DNA of 64,000 nt from an uncultured Lachnospiraceae bacterium (GCA_910578645.1 CAJTQI010000010.1:1-64000), one strand, 5' to 3'; shown: positions 14,985-24,423, numbered from the stretch's first letter. The notes: generated by a model not told the origin, from the sequence alone. Numbers and translations: made by a program.

Positions 14985-16967
14985 TTATGTGATATCAGAT
15001 TCAAGATTCATAATCGGTTCTTCTTGTAACAACTGCTCCCCGCCCTCTATTGCGTCCGTTCTTTCTTCCTCCGCTTTTTTTCTCTCTTTCTCATTATACA
15101 TGGCTTCATATGCCTGTTTTAAAAGCTCACCAGCCTGCACGCCCTTCGCATTTTGTTCCATATAATAACCCAAACTGGCACTAAACATATGGGGTCTGGC
15201 ATGTACCATATTATAGTTCTCAATCATTCTCCTAATACGCAGGATTTTATTTTCCATATCGGTTTCGCTGTACCCTGTCACCAGGACTGCGAACTCATCT
15301 CCGCCATAGCGGCTCAGCAATTCTCCCTCCTGCTGCGTCTGTACCATAATGGAAGCCATCGCTTTAATTAATGAATCTCCCGTCTCATGCCCATAGACAC
15401 CGTTGACTTTGCTCAAGTCATCCACATCGGCAAAAATAACCCCGACAGACTTTCCTTCCCTGCCCGCTTGTTCAATCATCTGCTCCGCACATTGATAGAA
15501 CCCTGACCTGTTATACACGCCTGTCAATTCATCGCTAATCCACATATGGTCTAATTTACGCACCATGGCACGCATCATATCCTGCTTGCGGATGGTCTCC
15601 AATGCATTATCCAGATGTAATATAAAATCCTGATAGAACCTTCTTTCAAAAGCCGGCCGGTAACTGCCCGCCACACAATATCCGAAGCAATAATCCTGGA
15701 AGTGCAGCGGTAAAACGATATAGAACGCACCGGAACGTCTCATGGCGCATTCTTCCGGAAGAAGAAAGCTCCTGGAAAATTTCCCATAACTTGTGACTTC
15801 ACCCTTCTCATAGGCAAAAGGCACCCACACCTCATCGCTGTATACCGTAACGTCTCTGCCGCGCTCCTCTCCTGCCGCAACGCGCTCCATCTCTTCATAA
15901 TAATCTTCGGCGCTTCCGCACATACAAAAATAGAAATACTCCATGTCAATGCTTCGTATATACTGTTCCAGACATCCGATAAGGTCATCCAAATCTTTCA
16001 GCCCTGTAAACTCTGCCGAAAAATTCCTTAAAGTTTCCACATCCCTGCTCTCGTGTACGTAGCTCTCGATGAATTTCATCTGCATCCGGGCAACATCCTC
16101 CTGGGTACAGAAATCACATCCGCAAGAACCCGCGAAAACCGCCTTCCCCTGGATTACCGTGTGCCGCTCCACATCTTTGCCCTGCACAACCGCCGCAATT
16201 TTCTCATAGGCAATCTGCCCCGCCTCGTACTCTCCTCTGCGAACCGTAGTCAGCCTCGGATAATTATATTCCGTAATCTCACTGTCATCATACCCGGTCA
16301 CCATCACATCCTCAGGAACACAATAACCCTGCTGCCTGAGCTCCACGATTGCCCCAACTGCCATCTCGTCATTGGCTGCCATAATCGCATCCGGCATCTC
16401 ACGTGCCTCGCTCAAAAATTTCCTGACTGCCCTCCTGCCGCTCTCAAAACTGTAATCACCATAGTAAATATGGTCTTTATCCCACCCGATATGGTCCGCC
16501 ATCATAGTTTCCTGATGCGCCTGTAATCTCATGCCTGCATCAGCACTGTAACTCGGCCCGGAAATATAATAGATATTCTTGGCATGGTGCCTCATAATCA
16601 GATGATGGGTAATCTCTTCCATGGCGATTCTGTTTTCCATCTCCACGCTCATAAAACGGCTGTTCCGGGGATTTAAATCCACACAGGGAACTCCTGCTTC
16701 CTCAATGCTTTTCTCAATCTGTTTAACAATGGCCGTATCCTGGATGGTGTCACTGTTCATAATTACGCCGCCATACTGTCTAAAATCAGGCAGCGTATAA
16801 ATATTATTTTCTCCTTTTGCATATTTAGAAGGACTTTCATACTTCCAGCCCACACAGGTAAATATATATATATTTGCCCTGTCTATAAGCGCTCTGTCCA
16901 GTATACCGTTAATCGTTCTTTTTTGGGAATCATATCCGACTCCTCCAAGCAGTACAGCTATTTTCAT
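14985..16967 (-). CDS. LacI-type ligand-binding domain fused to GGDEF (diguanylate cyclase)
   Basis: A 660-residue soluble protein. Residues 1-290 are a periplasmic-binding-protein-like domain of the LacI/GalR type (KIAVLLGGVGYDS, GVIMNSD, DAIMAANDEMAVGAI, VTGYDDSEITEYNYPRLTTV). It lacks both a helix-turn-helix and a signal peptide. After a Cys cluster (GSCGCDFC, about 285) comes a middle region of about 200 residues, then a GGDEF domain (DELTGVYNRSGFYQ, FADVDDLSKVNGVYGH, RYGGDEF). The catalytic motif is intact; an RxxD inhibitory site is not seen. It probably senses a small cytoplasmic ligand such as a sugar and makes c-di-GMP. ATG at 16967 is preferred over the adjacent TTG. Confidence 0.9.
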   Translation of the reverse strand: MKIAVLLGGVGYDSQKRTINGILDRALIDRANIYIFTCVGWKYESPSKYAKGENNIYTLPDFRQYGGVIMNSDTIQDTAIVKQIEKSIEEAGVPCVDLNPRNSRFMSVEMENRIAMEEITHHLIMRHHAKNIYYISGPSYSADAGMRLQAHQETMMADHIGWDKDHIYYGDYSFESGRRAVRKFLSEAREMPDAIMAANDEMAVGAIVELRQQGYCVPEDVMVTGYDDSEITEYNYPRLTTVRRGEYEAGQIAYEKIAAVVQGKDVERHTVIQGKAVFAGSCGCDFCTQEDVARMQMKFIESYVHESRDVETLRNFSAEFTGLKDLDDLIGCLEQYIRSIDMEYFYFCMCGSAEDYYEEMERVAAGEERGRDVTVYSDEVWVPFAYEKGEVTSYGKFSRSFLLPEECAMRRSGAFYIVLPLHFQDYCFGYCVAGSYRPAFERRFYQDFILHLDNALETIRKQDMMRAMVRKLDHMWISDELTGVYNRSGFYQCAEQMIEQAGREGKSVGVIFADVDDLSKVNGVYGHETGDSLIKAMASIMVQTQQEGELLSRYGGDEFAVLVTGYSETDMENKILRIRRMIENYNMVHARPHMFSASLGYYMEQNAKGVQAGELLKQAYEAMYNEKERKKAEEERTDAIEGGEQLLQEEPIMNLESDIT

Positions 16968-17123
16968 CAATCCGCTTCCCCCTCATTCCACACCGTAACT
17001 CCAACCAACAGATTACCACCGCAGCGCCCGCATGGAAATTTTCAGCCTTCATCATCTTGTACTCTGGCACTACGCACAATTATCACGTCTATTGTACCAT
17101 ATAATTGTTATAAATTGCTACAC

Positions 17124-18176
17124 TTATAACTCCACCTTCCTAAGATAGTATCCAAATTCCCCGGCGCGGACATTGCCACCCGGACATTCAAAGGCCTCAA
17201 ACCCGAACATCAAAGCTACCATCTTCTCACGTTCATAGAATACCCCCGGCACACCAAGGTAATAATCCTGCTCTTTGCCCAAAATAATGTATCTGTAATT
17301 ATAAAATCCATGCAAAAGAAAGCTGTTATTCACTAAATGTTGGTATTTCGACTGTAAAATCACAAAATCTTTTGGTTCCAGTTTCACGTAAATCCGTTCA
17401 TCCCCATATGGATGTATCTGCTCATAAGTGTCCAAAATCTGCTCCCACTTGTCCTCTTTCAAGCTATATTCCGGCGCATTTTGGGGAACGACTACGGTAT
17501 CCCCTGTATTCCGCCTGGGTAATTCTTCCGTGATAATAATGGTCTGGGTATCCGGACGCAAGCGTAAATCTGCCTGTGGGAGCTCTTCCGTCTCAGGTTT
17601 TTCTTCTTCATCCTGCAACATAATTTTGTCCGGCTCCCTGTCTTCTTGTATTTCAGGTACAGGAGAATCAGGCTCCACAGGCTGATTTCCGACATTGTCC
17701 GGAATCTCCACGGCAATGTCCTCAGGTATGTTGTCTTGCACGGACGCTTCAGGCAGCTCCGGTATCCTACTTTGCTTATCCACGCTTACCGGCTCCGTTA
17801 TATCGTCGTGTCCCGATGTCTTCTCCGCCCTTTCCGGTACTCTCTGCATGACTCTTTCGGGTGCGAATTTACTCTTACCTTCCAATAGATATCCGCCAGG
17901 CAACATTATCTGTATGATGGTCCTGTCCATATTTTCCACCAGATTTTCCTCCCAGTTTCCTCCTCCGTCCCGAACCGTAATAGGCTTGATTTCTTTCCAT
18001 CCCCCTTTGCTATAAACGCGAATCGGAAATCTTCCGTTTATCCCCAAAGGTACATTCTGTACCTTCAGGTAAAGATGGCTTTCAAAATCTCTGTTCTCTA
18101 CCTTTAAAAATCCGGCGCTTCCCATTCTGCCGCCATCCTTGTACAGCCCCATGTATATAATTTCTTTCTGGTACAT
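17124..18176 (-). CDS. Conserved Lachnospiraceae-type protein of unknown function (DUF6128-like)
   Basis: A 350-residue protein. The N-terminal region (about 1-105) is beta-rich (GSAGFLKVENRDFESHLYL, GRFPIRVYSKGG, IQIMLPGGYLLEG). The middle (about 110-225) is an acidic, Pro/Glu-rich low-complexity linker. The C-terminal region (about 235-350) is compact and Tyr/Phe-rich (RIYVKLEPKDFVILQSKYQ, NYRYIILGKEQDYYLGVPG, FGFEAFECP). I recall the last part as a DUF6128-like domain but cannot confirm it. No signal peptide, membrane segment or catalytic motif is visible. GGGAGGAGCT precedes the ATG. It appears monocistronic. Confidence 0.6.
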   Translation of the reverse strand: MYQKEIIYMGLYKDGGRMGSAGFLKVENRDFESHLYLKVQNVPLGINGRFPIRVYSKGGWKEIKPITVRDGGGNWEENLVENMDRTIIQIMLPGGYLLEGKSKFAPERVMQRVPERAEKTSGHDDITEPVSVDKQSRIPELPEASVQDNIPEDIAVEIPDNVGNQPVEPDSPVPEIQEDREPDKIMLQDEEEKPETEELPQADLRLRPDTQTIIITEELPRRNTGDTVVVPQNAPEYSLKEDKWEQILDTYEQIHPYGDERIYVKLEPKDFVILQSKYQHLVNNSFLLHGFYNYRYIILGKEQDYYLGVPGVFYEREKMVALMFGFEAFECPGGNVRAGEFGYYLRKVEL

Positions 18177-18288
18177 AGCTCCTCCCTCTTTTTCGTTTTA
18201 AATTTGCGTTTTCAAGCATTTCCCCTGTTGTCTGCCAACGGAAATTATCAACATAAATATGCCTTGGTATATATATGCGTTTACACAA

Positions 18289-18335
18289 CAAAAAATGCCG
18301 GATTGGCATCACTAAGATACCATCCGGCAAAAAAG
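18289..18335 (-). terminator. Terminator of the CdaR/PucR-type regulator gene
   Basis: TGCCGGAT pairs with ATCCGGCA across a loop that has its own GGTATC/GATGCC stem, followed on the minus strand by TTTTTT. It lies about 35 bases after the regulator stop codon. Confidence 0.85.
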
Positions 18336-18369
18336 TCAATAAAACAGGAATATAACGCCCTTTTGTAAA

Positions 18370-19458
18370 TCAGTATTCCAGGGAATCCAGATATTTCATA
18401 TAGTTCACCACCATCAGGGCAATCTTGAAAGTCAAAGCGTCCTCGAAAGTCCGTATATCAAGCCCCGTGTTAGCCTCCAGCTTCTCAATGCGGTACACAA
18501 GCGTATTGCGGTGCACAAAAAGCTGCCTGGAAGTCTCCGACACGTTCAGGTTATTTTCAAAAAACTTATTAATCGTTGTAAGTGTCTCTTCATCCAATTC
18601 GCTGGGCACATTGGAACCAAATATCTCATCAATAAAAATCCGGCACAGATTAATCGGCAACTGATAAATCAGCCGCCCGATTCCCAGTGTATTGTATGCC
18701 GTCACTTTCTTTTCCGCATAGAAAATCTTACCCACATCGAGTGCCATTTTCGCCTCTTTATAAGACTTGGACACTTCTTTCAGCTCTCCCACGATTGTCC
18801 CGTAGGATACGCGCACATTCATCATGGCCTCCATGTTCATCATGTCCACTATGACATGGGCAATCTGCTCCAACCGTGTATAGTCCTCATCCGGTTCCAG
18901 CTCTTTAATCAGAATCACATTATTCTCATCCACAGCGGTGATATAATCCCCCACCTGATTGGAAAACATACCATTTAATAGCTCCGTCGTCGTAGAGTCC
19001 TTCTCCTTATCCGTCTCAATCAGGAATACCGCCCGTCTCACCGCCGCCTCTATATGCAGCTTCTTGGCTTTATTATAGATATCCACAAGAAGCATATTAT
19101 CCAACAATAAATTTTGGAAAAAATTATTGCGGTCATACCGTTCTTTATAAGCAATAATCAAATGCTGGAGCTGGCTGACCGCAATCTTGCCCAACATATA
19201 AGTATCCTCATTGTTGCCCTTGGCATCCAGGATATAAAGCACCTCATCTTCGTCAAGCACTTTCATTAAGTGGTGTGCACCAATCACCTGGCTGTCTGCA
19301 GGCGAGCCCGCAAATCCGGCAACCAGAGCCGGCTCAATCTCATCGGATTCAAAAGTGGCCGCAACTATCTTCCCTTCCAAATCCCATACACTCAAATCAA
19401 CCTTAGAAATTGCTTTCAGTTCTTCGATGCTGCTCCTGATTACTTGGCTTGAAATCAT
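18370..19458 (-). CDS. CdaR/PucR-type transcriptional regulator
   Basis: A 362-residue regulator. The N-terminal region (MISSQVIRSSIEELKAISK, then VDLSVWDLEGKIVAAT) resembles the sugar-diacid sensor domain of CdaR. A GGDEF-like middle follows (RRAVFLIETDKEKDSTT, MMNVRVSYGTIVGELKEVSKSYKEAKMAL). The C-terminal PucR helix-turn-helix (FFENNLNVSETSRQLFVHRNTLVYRIEKLE, then GLDIRTFEDALTFKIALMV) is clear. ATG at 19458 has GGAGGG six bases upstream; the longer reading has none. The gene lies downstream of an orphan MsmK/UgpC-type ATPase on the same strand and may control sugar or glycerate use. The effector is unknown. Confidence 0.88.
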   Translation of the reverse strand: MISSQVIRSSIEELKAISKVDLSVWDLEGKIVAATFESDEIEPALVAGFAGSPADSQVIGAHHLMKVLDEDEVLYILDAKGNNEDTYMLGKIAVSQLQHLIIAYKERYDRNNFFQNLLLDNMLLVDIYNKAKKLHIEAAVRRAVFLIETDKEKDSTTTELLNGMFSNQVGDYITAVDENNVILIKELEPDEDYTRLEQIAHVIVDMMNMEAMMNVRVSYGTIVGELKEVSKSYKEAKMALDVGKIFYAEKKVTAYNTLGIGRLIYQLPINLCRIFIDEIFGSNVPSELDEETLTTINKFFENNLNVSETSRQLFVHRNTLVYRIEKLEANTGLDIRTFEDALTFKIALMVVNYMKYLDSLEY

Positions 19459-19642
19459 ATAAAACCCTCCATACGCTGTCACGTGATATGAAAGAGCGGA
19501 AGTGCCCCTTACGCACCCTCACGCCCCATTATCCTAACTGTCGCAGTTTTGCGCGTAAAGCCGCGCCTCTATATCTTATTATATAATTTATAATAAGAAG
19601 ATAAAAGGGGATGCATATGCATCCCCCATAAAATTACCCTAA

Positions 19643-20752
19643 TTAGTTCGTGATTGTCTGCTCTGTCTCTTTGTCAAATACGTGAATCTTCTCAACATCA
19701 AAAGCAAACTTAACTGTATCTCCAGGTCTTGCCGTTGTACGGGAATCTACTCTTGCGGTAATCGGGAAATCAGCAAGGTCAAAGTATAAGTATACTTCTG
19801 CACCGAGCAATTCATAAACCTTGATAGTAGATTCAAATACACACTTAGCTGTCTCGATAAACATCTCGGAATCATATACATCTTCAGGACGAATACCAAA
19901 TGTTACAGTCTTACCAACATAACCGCCCTCAATCAGCTTCTTGGACTTAGCAGGAGGAAGCGGAATAGTCTGTCCGGCTACTTTCAGGTTTGCAATATCA
20001 CCGCTTGCCTCAACTACTGCGTCAAGGAAGTTCATCTGCGGTGAACCCATAAATCCTGCTACGAACAGATTCTGAGGTTTCTGATACAAGTTCTGAGGTG
20101 TATCAACCTGCTGCACAACACCGTCCTTCATAACTACGATTCTTGTACCAAGCGTCATAGCCTCTGTCTGGTCATGTGTTACATAGATAATGGTGGTGCC
20201 TAATCTCTGATGAAGTTTGGAAATCTCAACACGCATCTGCACACGCAGCTTCGCATCCAAGTTGGAAAGCGGCTCATCCATAAGGAATACCTTAGGATTA
20301 CGCACAATCGCACGTCCCATAGCGACACGCTGTCTCTGACCACCGGACAGAGCCTTCGGTTTACGGTCAAGCAGAGCTGTCAGGTCGAGGATTTTCGCTG
20401 CCTCTTTAACCATCTTGTCAATCTCTTCCTTCGGAACTTTTCTTAATTTAAGACCGAAAGCCATGTTATCATATACGGACATATGAGGATACAGAGCATA
20501 GTTCTGGAATACCATCGCAATATCCCTGTCCTTCGGCTCTACATCGTTAACGACTCTGTCGCCGATTTTCAGTTCGCCGGAAGAGATATCTTCCAAACCT
20601 GCTATCATACGAAGCGTTGTAGACTTACCACAACCTGAAGGTCCTACGAAAATAATAAATTCCTGGTCTGCGATTTCAAGGTTGAAATCTTTTACTGCCT
20701 CAAAGCCGTTCGGATATACTTTGCAGACATTTTTTAAAGATAAACTTGCCAT
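19643..20752 (-). CDS. ugpC: Sugar ABC transporter ATPase, MsmK/UgpC (MalK) type
   Basis: Energises carbohydrate ABC importers. The 369 residues contain Walker A (GPSGCGKST), Q-loop (VFQNYALYPHM), signature (LSGGQRQRVAMGRA), Walker B (VFLMDEPLSNLD), the H-loop (THDQTEAMTL) and a C-terminal TOBE/OB domain (GIRPEDVYDS onward). No permease or binding-protein gene is adjacent. That is typical of Firmicutes, where one MsmK-type ATPase serves several importers. The ribosome site GGAGGCAATC is clear. A TATACT promoter lies 85 bases upstream. Confidence 0.95.
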   Translation of the reverse strand: MASLSLKNVCKVYPNGFEAVKDFNLEIADQEFIIFVGPSGCGKSTTLRMIAGLEDISSGELKIGDRVVNDVEPKDRDIAMVFQNYALYPHMSVYDNMAFGLKLRKVPKEEIDKMVKEAAKILDLTALLDRKPKALSGGQRQRVAMGRAIVRNPKVFLMDEPLSNLDAKLRVQMRVEISKLHQRLGTTIIYVTHDQTEAMTLGTRIVVMKDGVVQQVDTPQNLYQKPQNLFVAGFMGSPQMNFLDAVVEASGDIANLKVAGQTIPLPPAKSKKLIEGGYVGKTVTFGIRPEDVYDSEMFIETAKCVFESTIKVYELLGAEVYLYFDLADFPITARVDSRTTARPGDTVKFAFDVEKIHVFDKETEQTITN

Positions 20753-20833
20753 GATTGCCTCCTAAAATTTTAATAATTTTTATTTGTCTCAGCGACCACC
20801 CAATGGCCACTTACCGTAATTGATTCTGAACAT

Positions 20834-20862
20834 AGTATAGCGGACTTTTCCCGCCTTTTCCA
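20834..20862 (-). promoter_or_regulatory. Probable promoter of the MsmK/UgpC-type gene
   Basis: On the minus strand TGGAAA (20857-20862), 17 bases, TATACT (20834-20839). The rest of the gap between this gene and copA (20753-21073) shows only AT-rich sequence and no further gene. Confidence 0.5.
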
Positions 20863-21073
20863 TGCTATTATTCCACAAAGATTTCATATTACATTGTAGA
20901 AATTGCTTACTTTGTACTTCATTTTTTATCTGCATAGACAAGTTGACCAATATTTTTAGGCTTTACTATACACATTTAACAAAACTATTTTTTCCAATCA
21001 TCCGAACATGATTCACATATCGCCCCAGGCAATCAGGTGTAAAAATTTACCATAAGCCGCCAGATTTTCCTCT

Positions 21074-23656
21074 TTATCCCGCCTTACATGCCACAACTTT
21101 ATAACCGCCTGCTTCCACCGCGTCAATTAATTTCTTATCTTCCACCTCGGCCTCCATAGACACTACGGCGTTATTCTCCTCCAGGCTGACGGCCACCTGT
21201 GTCACGCCCTCAACCCCTTCCAAAGCTTTTTGTACGTGTGCCTGACAGTGGGCACACATCATTCCCTCGATATCCAATGTCTTTACCATTTTTTCTTCCT
21301 CCTTATTTTCTTTTTCTATCTCCGTAAAACCGTCTATAAATTCCGGCACCGGAATCATCTTCTTCTCCCTGTCCCTCCTGTCCGAGCGCACCGAAAACAG
21401 ATTTAACCGCAGGGCATTGGACACCACGCAGAAACTGGATAAGCTCATGGCCGCCGCCGCAAACATAGGGTTTAAGCTTAAGCCAAACAAGGGTACAAGA
21501 ATACCGGCTGCCAAGGGAATCCCCACACAATTATAGAAAAACGCCCAAAACAGATTTTCATGGATATTCTTAAGCACCTGTCTGGAAAGCCTGACCGCCG
21601 CCGAAACGTCTGTCAGCTTGGATTTCATCAGCACGATATCGGCTGCATCCAAGGCCACATCCGCTCCCGCTCCGATGGCAATTCCCACATCGGCCCGGGT
21701 CAGCGCCGGCGCATCGTTGATACCGTCCCCCACCATGGCTACCCTGCCATATTCTGACAGCCGCCGCACGACTGCCTCTTTGTCCCCCGGAAGCACGTCG
21801 GACACAATCGCCTCCAATCCCACCTGCCTTCCGATAGCTTTCGCCGTGCGTCTGTTATCGCCCGTCAGCATGACAGCCTGTATACCCATATTATGCAGTT
21901 CCCGTATGGCTCTGGCGCTGTCCTCCTTCACCACATCGGCCACCGCAATCATACCTGCAAGTCTGCCGCCTGCGGCAAAATAAAGGGGCGTCTTGCCTTC
22001 TTCCGCCATCTTTTCTCCGGTCTTGCGCATGGACTCCGTCATCAACTTCCGTTCCGAAAACAGCGCACCGTTTCCACCTACTGCCTCCTGACCCTCCACC
22101 AGGCCTTCTACGCCCCATCCCGGCAATGCACGGAAATTCTCTGTCCGAAGCGCCCTAACACCCGTCTCATCCGCACGCTCACATATAGCCTTCGCCAAGG
22201 GATGCTCGCTCTTTCTTTCCAGCGCCGCCGCAATCTCCAGAAGTTTTTCTTCCGACACTCCCTGGTCAGGGAAAATATTCGTCACTTTCGGCTTCCCTTC
22301 CGTGACAGTCCCCGTCTTGTCAAGTACCACAAAGTCCATTCCTCCGGCCTGTTCCAAAGCTGTGGCATTCTTAAACAGAATGCCTTGTCTGGCCCCCATA
22401 CCGTTGCCTACCATGATTGCTACGGGTGTGGCAAGCCCCAGTGAGCAGGGACAGCTAATAACAAGCACACTGATGGCATAGGACAACGCCTTACCCACAC
22501 CCGCGCCGGCCGCCAGCCATACGAACCCGGTTATGACAGACAACACAATCACCACCGGCACAAAGACACCTGATACCTTATCGGCAATCTGGGCGATAGG
22601 CGCTTTGGTCGCCACCGCATTCTCCACCATATCTATGATTTGCTGTAAGGTGGTATCCTTACCCACCCGCATTGCCTTGCATGTCAGGGCGCCGTTCTGG
22701 TTCAGCGTGGCCGCGCTGACCCGCTCCCCTGCCCTTTTATCCACCGGAAGGCTCTCGCCGGTCAGCGCCGACTCATCCACCGCGCTCTCGCCTTCCAGCA
22801 CTTGTCCGTCTACCGGAATACTCTCCCCCGGCCTGACCACAAATATTTCTCCTGCCGTGACCTCCGTGGCGGGCACAGTTACCTCTATTCCATCCCGTAT
22901 GACATGGGCCGTCTTCGGCGCCAAATCCATCAATCCTTTAATGGCATTGGTTGTCTTGCCTTTGCTGTACGCCTCCAGCATCTTACCGACCGTAATCAGC
23001 GTCAAAATCATTGCGGCTGACTCGAAATACATATCATGCAGGCAGTGAAATGCCATCTTGCTGCCGTCCGTCCCTATATAGGCGCCCATGCGGAACATAA
23101 CGGCCGTGCTGTACACAAACGCCGCGCCGCTCCCCAAGGCCACCAGGGTATCCATATTGGGAGCCCTGTGCAGGAGACTCTTAAATCCGCTGATAAAGAA
23201 CTTCTGGTTTATCACCATAACAAACCCGGTAAGCAAGAGCTGATACAACCCAATCGCCCACGGGTCGGCCGCAAAGGCTTGGGGAACATACCACCCCCAC
23301 ATCAAATGCCCCATAGATACATACATAAGCGGAAGCAAAAGACACAGCGACGCAATCAGCCTGCGCCGTATCTTCGGCGTCTCCTTGTCCTCCAGGGCAG
23401 CGCCCATACTTTCCGTATGGTTGTATCCGTCATTTTCTTCCCTTCGTGCGCCATATCCTGCTGCCGCCACTGCGTCACAGATTGCCTCAGGGGATGCCGG
23501 TCCGTCATACTCCACAGTCATATTGTTCATCATTAAACTCACATTGACCTGGCTGACTCCCTCCACACCTGCCACCGCCTTCTCCACATGGGCGCTGCAG
23601 GCGGCACAGGTCATGCCCGTCACCTGGAATTTTTCACTTTTCATACCAATAACCAT
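21074..23656 (-). CDS. copA: Copper-exporting P1B-type ATPase CopA
   Basis: Pumps Cu(I) out of the cytoplasm. The 860 residues carry an N-terminal heavy-metal domain (GMTCAACSAHVEKAV), eight membrane segments, TGES, the intramembrane SCPCSLG metal site, the phosphorylated Asp in DKTGTVT, SEHPLAKA and VGDGINDAPAL. Unusually, a second heavy-metal domain is fused at the C-terminus (GMMCAHCQAHVQKAL), resembling a tethered CopZ chaperone. The gene lies 32 bases after csoR and shares its promoter and operator. The start is uncertain: ATG at 23656 has AGAAAGG too close, while ATG at 23644 has poor spacing; neither changes the domains. Confidence 0.96.
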   Translation of the reverse strand: MVIGMKSEKFQVTGMTCAACSAHVEKAVAGVEGVSQVNVSLMMNNMTVEYDGPASPEAICDAVAAAGYGARREENDGYNHTESMGAALEDKETPKIRRRLIASLCLLLPLMYVSMGHLMWGWYVPQAFAADPWAIGLYQLLLTGFVMVINQKFFISGFKSLLHRAPNMDTLVALGSGAAFVYSTAVMFRMGAYIGTDGSKMAFHCLHDMYFESAAMILTLITVGKMLEAYSKGKTTNAIKGLMDLAPKTAHVIRDGIEVTVPATEVTAGEIFVVRPGESIPVDGQVLEGESAVDESALTGESLPVDKRAGERVSAATLNQNGALTCKAMRVGKDTTLQQIIDMVENAVATKAPIAQIADKVSGVFVPVVIVLSVITGFVWLAAGAGVGKALSYAISVLVISCPCSLGLATPVAIMVGNGMGARQGILFKNATALEQAGGMDFVVLDKTGTVTEGKPKVTNIFPDQGVSEEKLLEIAAALERKSEHPLAKAICERADETGVRALRTENFRALPGWGVEGLVEGQEAVGGNGALFSERKLMTESMRKTGEKMAEEGKTPLYFAAGGRLAGMIAVADVVKEDSARAIRELHNMGIQAVMLTGDNRRTAKAIGRQVGLEAIVSDVLPGDKEAVVRRLSEYGRVAMVGDGINDAPALTRADVGIAIGAGADVALDAADIVLMKSKLTDVSAAVRLSRQVLKNIHENLFWAFFYNCVGIPLAAGILVPLFGLSLNPMFAAAAMSLSSFCVVSNALRLNLFSVRSDRRDREKKMIPVPEFIDGFTEIEKENKEEEKMVKTLDIEGMMCAHCQAHVQKALEGVEGVTQVAVSLEENNAVVSMEAEVEDKKLIDAVEAGGYKVVACKAG

Positions 23657-23688
23657 GCCTTTCTCTATTATGCCTAAACTCCAAGCGC

Positions 23689-24084
23689 CTACTTCAGTTT
23701 CTTAATTAATTCCACCGCTTCTTCCATAATGGCTTCATTACCTTTCTTAACCTCTTCCACAACACACGTCCTCATATGTTCCTGCAGAATAATATACCCA
23801 AGACTCTGCAGTGCGCTCTCCACCGCTCCGATTTGTATCAGAATATCCCCACAGTATCTATTATCGTCAATCATATTTTTAATTCCGTTAAGCTGTCCGA
23901 TAATACGGCTGATACGGTTTTGAAGCTGTTTCTGTTCTTTCGTATTGCGAGGCGTATTTTTCCGATGGCAGCACGCACATATATTCTCTATGTTTTCTTT
24001 ATCGGCCGGACACTCCGCTGCTCCTGTGTCATCCATTGTGTCCATAGCCTGTATTCCGTCCAAACTAAACGTTTCATCCATACT
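23689..24084 (-). CDS. csoR: CsoR-type copper-sensing repressor
   Basis: Represses the copper operon until Cu(I) binds. The 131-residue protein has the all-helical DUF156 fold with the Cu(I) ligand triad Cys77, His102 and Cys106 (RYCGDIL and EHMRTC). This pattern distinguishes CsoR from the nickel or formaldehyde sensors. There is an N-terminal extension of about 45 residues carrying further cysteines (Cys24, and CACCH at 35-39). ATG at 24084 is used because GGAGG lies eight bases upstream. It is the first gene of the csoR-copA operon, under a promoter with a CsoR-like operator. Confidence 0.93.
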   Translation of the reverse strand, partial: SMDETFSLDGIQAMDTMDDTGAAECPADKENIENICACCHRKNTPRNTKEQKQLQNRISRIIGQLNGIKNMIDDNRYCGDILIQIGAVESALQSLGYIILQEHMRTCVVEEVKKGNEAIMEEAVELIKKLK

Positions 24085-24230
24085 TTTGTCCTCCATCCCT
24101 TAAACTCGTTTCTCCATATGGCGCCTATATGTAATCCATTTGCAGACGCCACGCAAACCTAATCCCGTCCGTATGTCCATAGCTTTGCCAGTACCGGTAT
24201 ATCTTATTACATTCTGCTCTTTATACATAT

Positions 24231-24259
24231 ATACTATACCCCTCTATGGTATATGTCAA
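24231..24259 (-). promoter_or_regulatory. csoR-copA promoter with CsoR-like operator
   Basis: On the minus strand TTGACA (24254-24259), 17 bases, TAGTAT (24231-24236). The spacer and -10 read TATACCATAGAGGGGTATAG, with TACC and GGGGTA halves that closely resemble the TACC-N-GGGGGTA-type CsoR operator of Bacillus. A repressor bound here would cover the promoter. Confidence 0.75.
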
Positions 24260-24298
24260 CCATAAAAACGTACCTGGTTTTCAAAATCAATTAAAAAA

Positions 24299-24360
24299 CG
24301 AGCTTCGCTCGTTTGCGAGATTTGCCTGCGGCAAACTCGGATAAGCGGAGGAATTTCCTA
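24299..24360. repeat. Cluster of small palindromes
   Basis: Three hairpins in a row: AACGAGC/GCTCGTT, CGAG-TTTGCC/GGCAAA-CTCG and AGGAAATTCCT. The first is followed on the minus strand by TTTTTT and can act as a terminator. The group sits between the csoR promoter and the terminator of the upstream c-di-GMP operon. Confidence 0.5.
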
Positions 24361-24365
24361 TAGAA

Positions 24366-24401
24366 TAAAAAAAAGACGGCAAAGTCCACCGTCTTTTTAT
24401 C
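24366..24401. terminator. Terminator of the c-di-GMP operon
   Basis: AAAAGACGG pairs with CCGTCTTTT, with A and T runs outside. It is placed about 25 bases after the GGDEF gene. Confidence 0.85.
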
Positions 24402-24423
24402 ATAATCAGTAAGTCAAGTCTCT

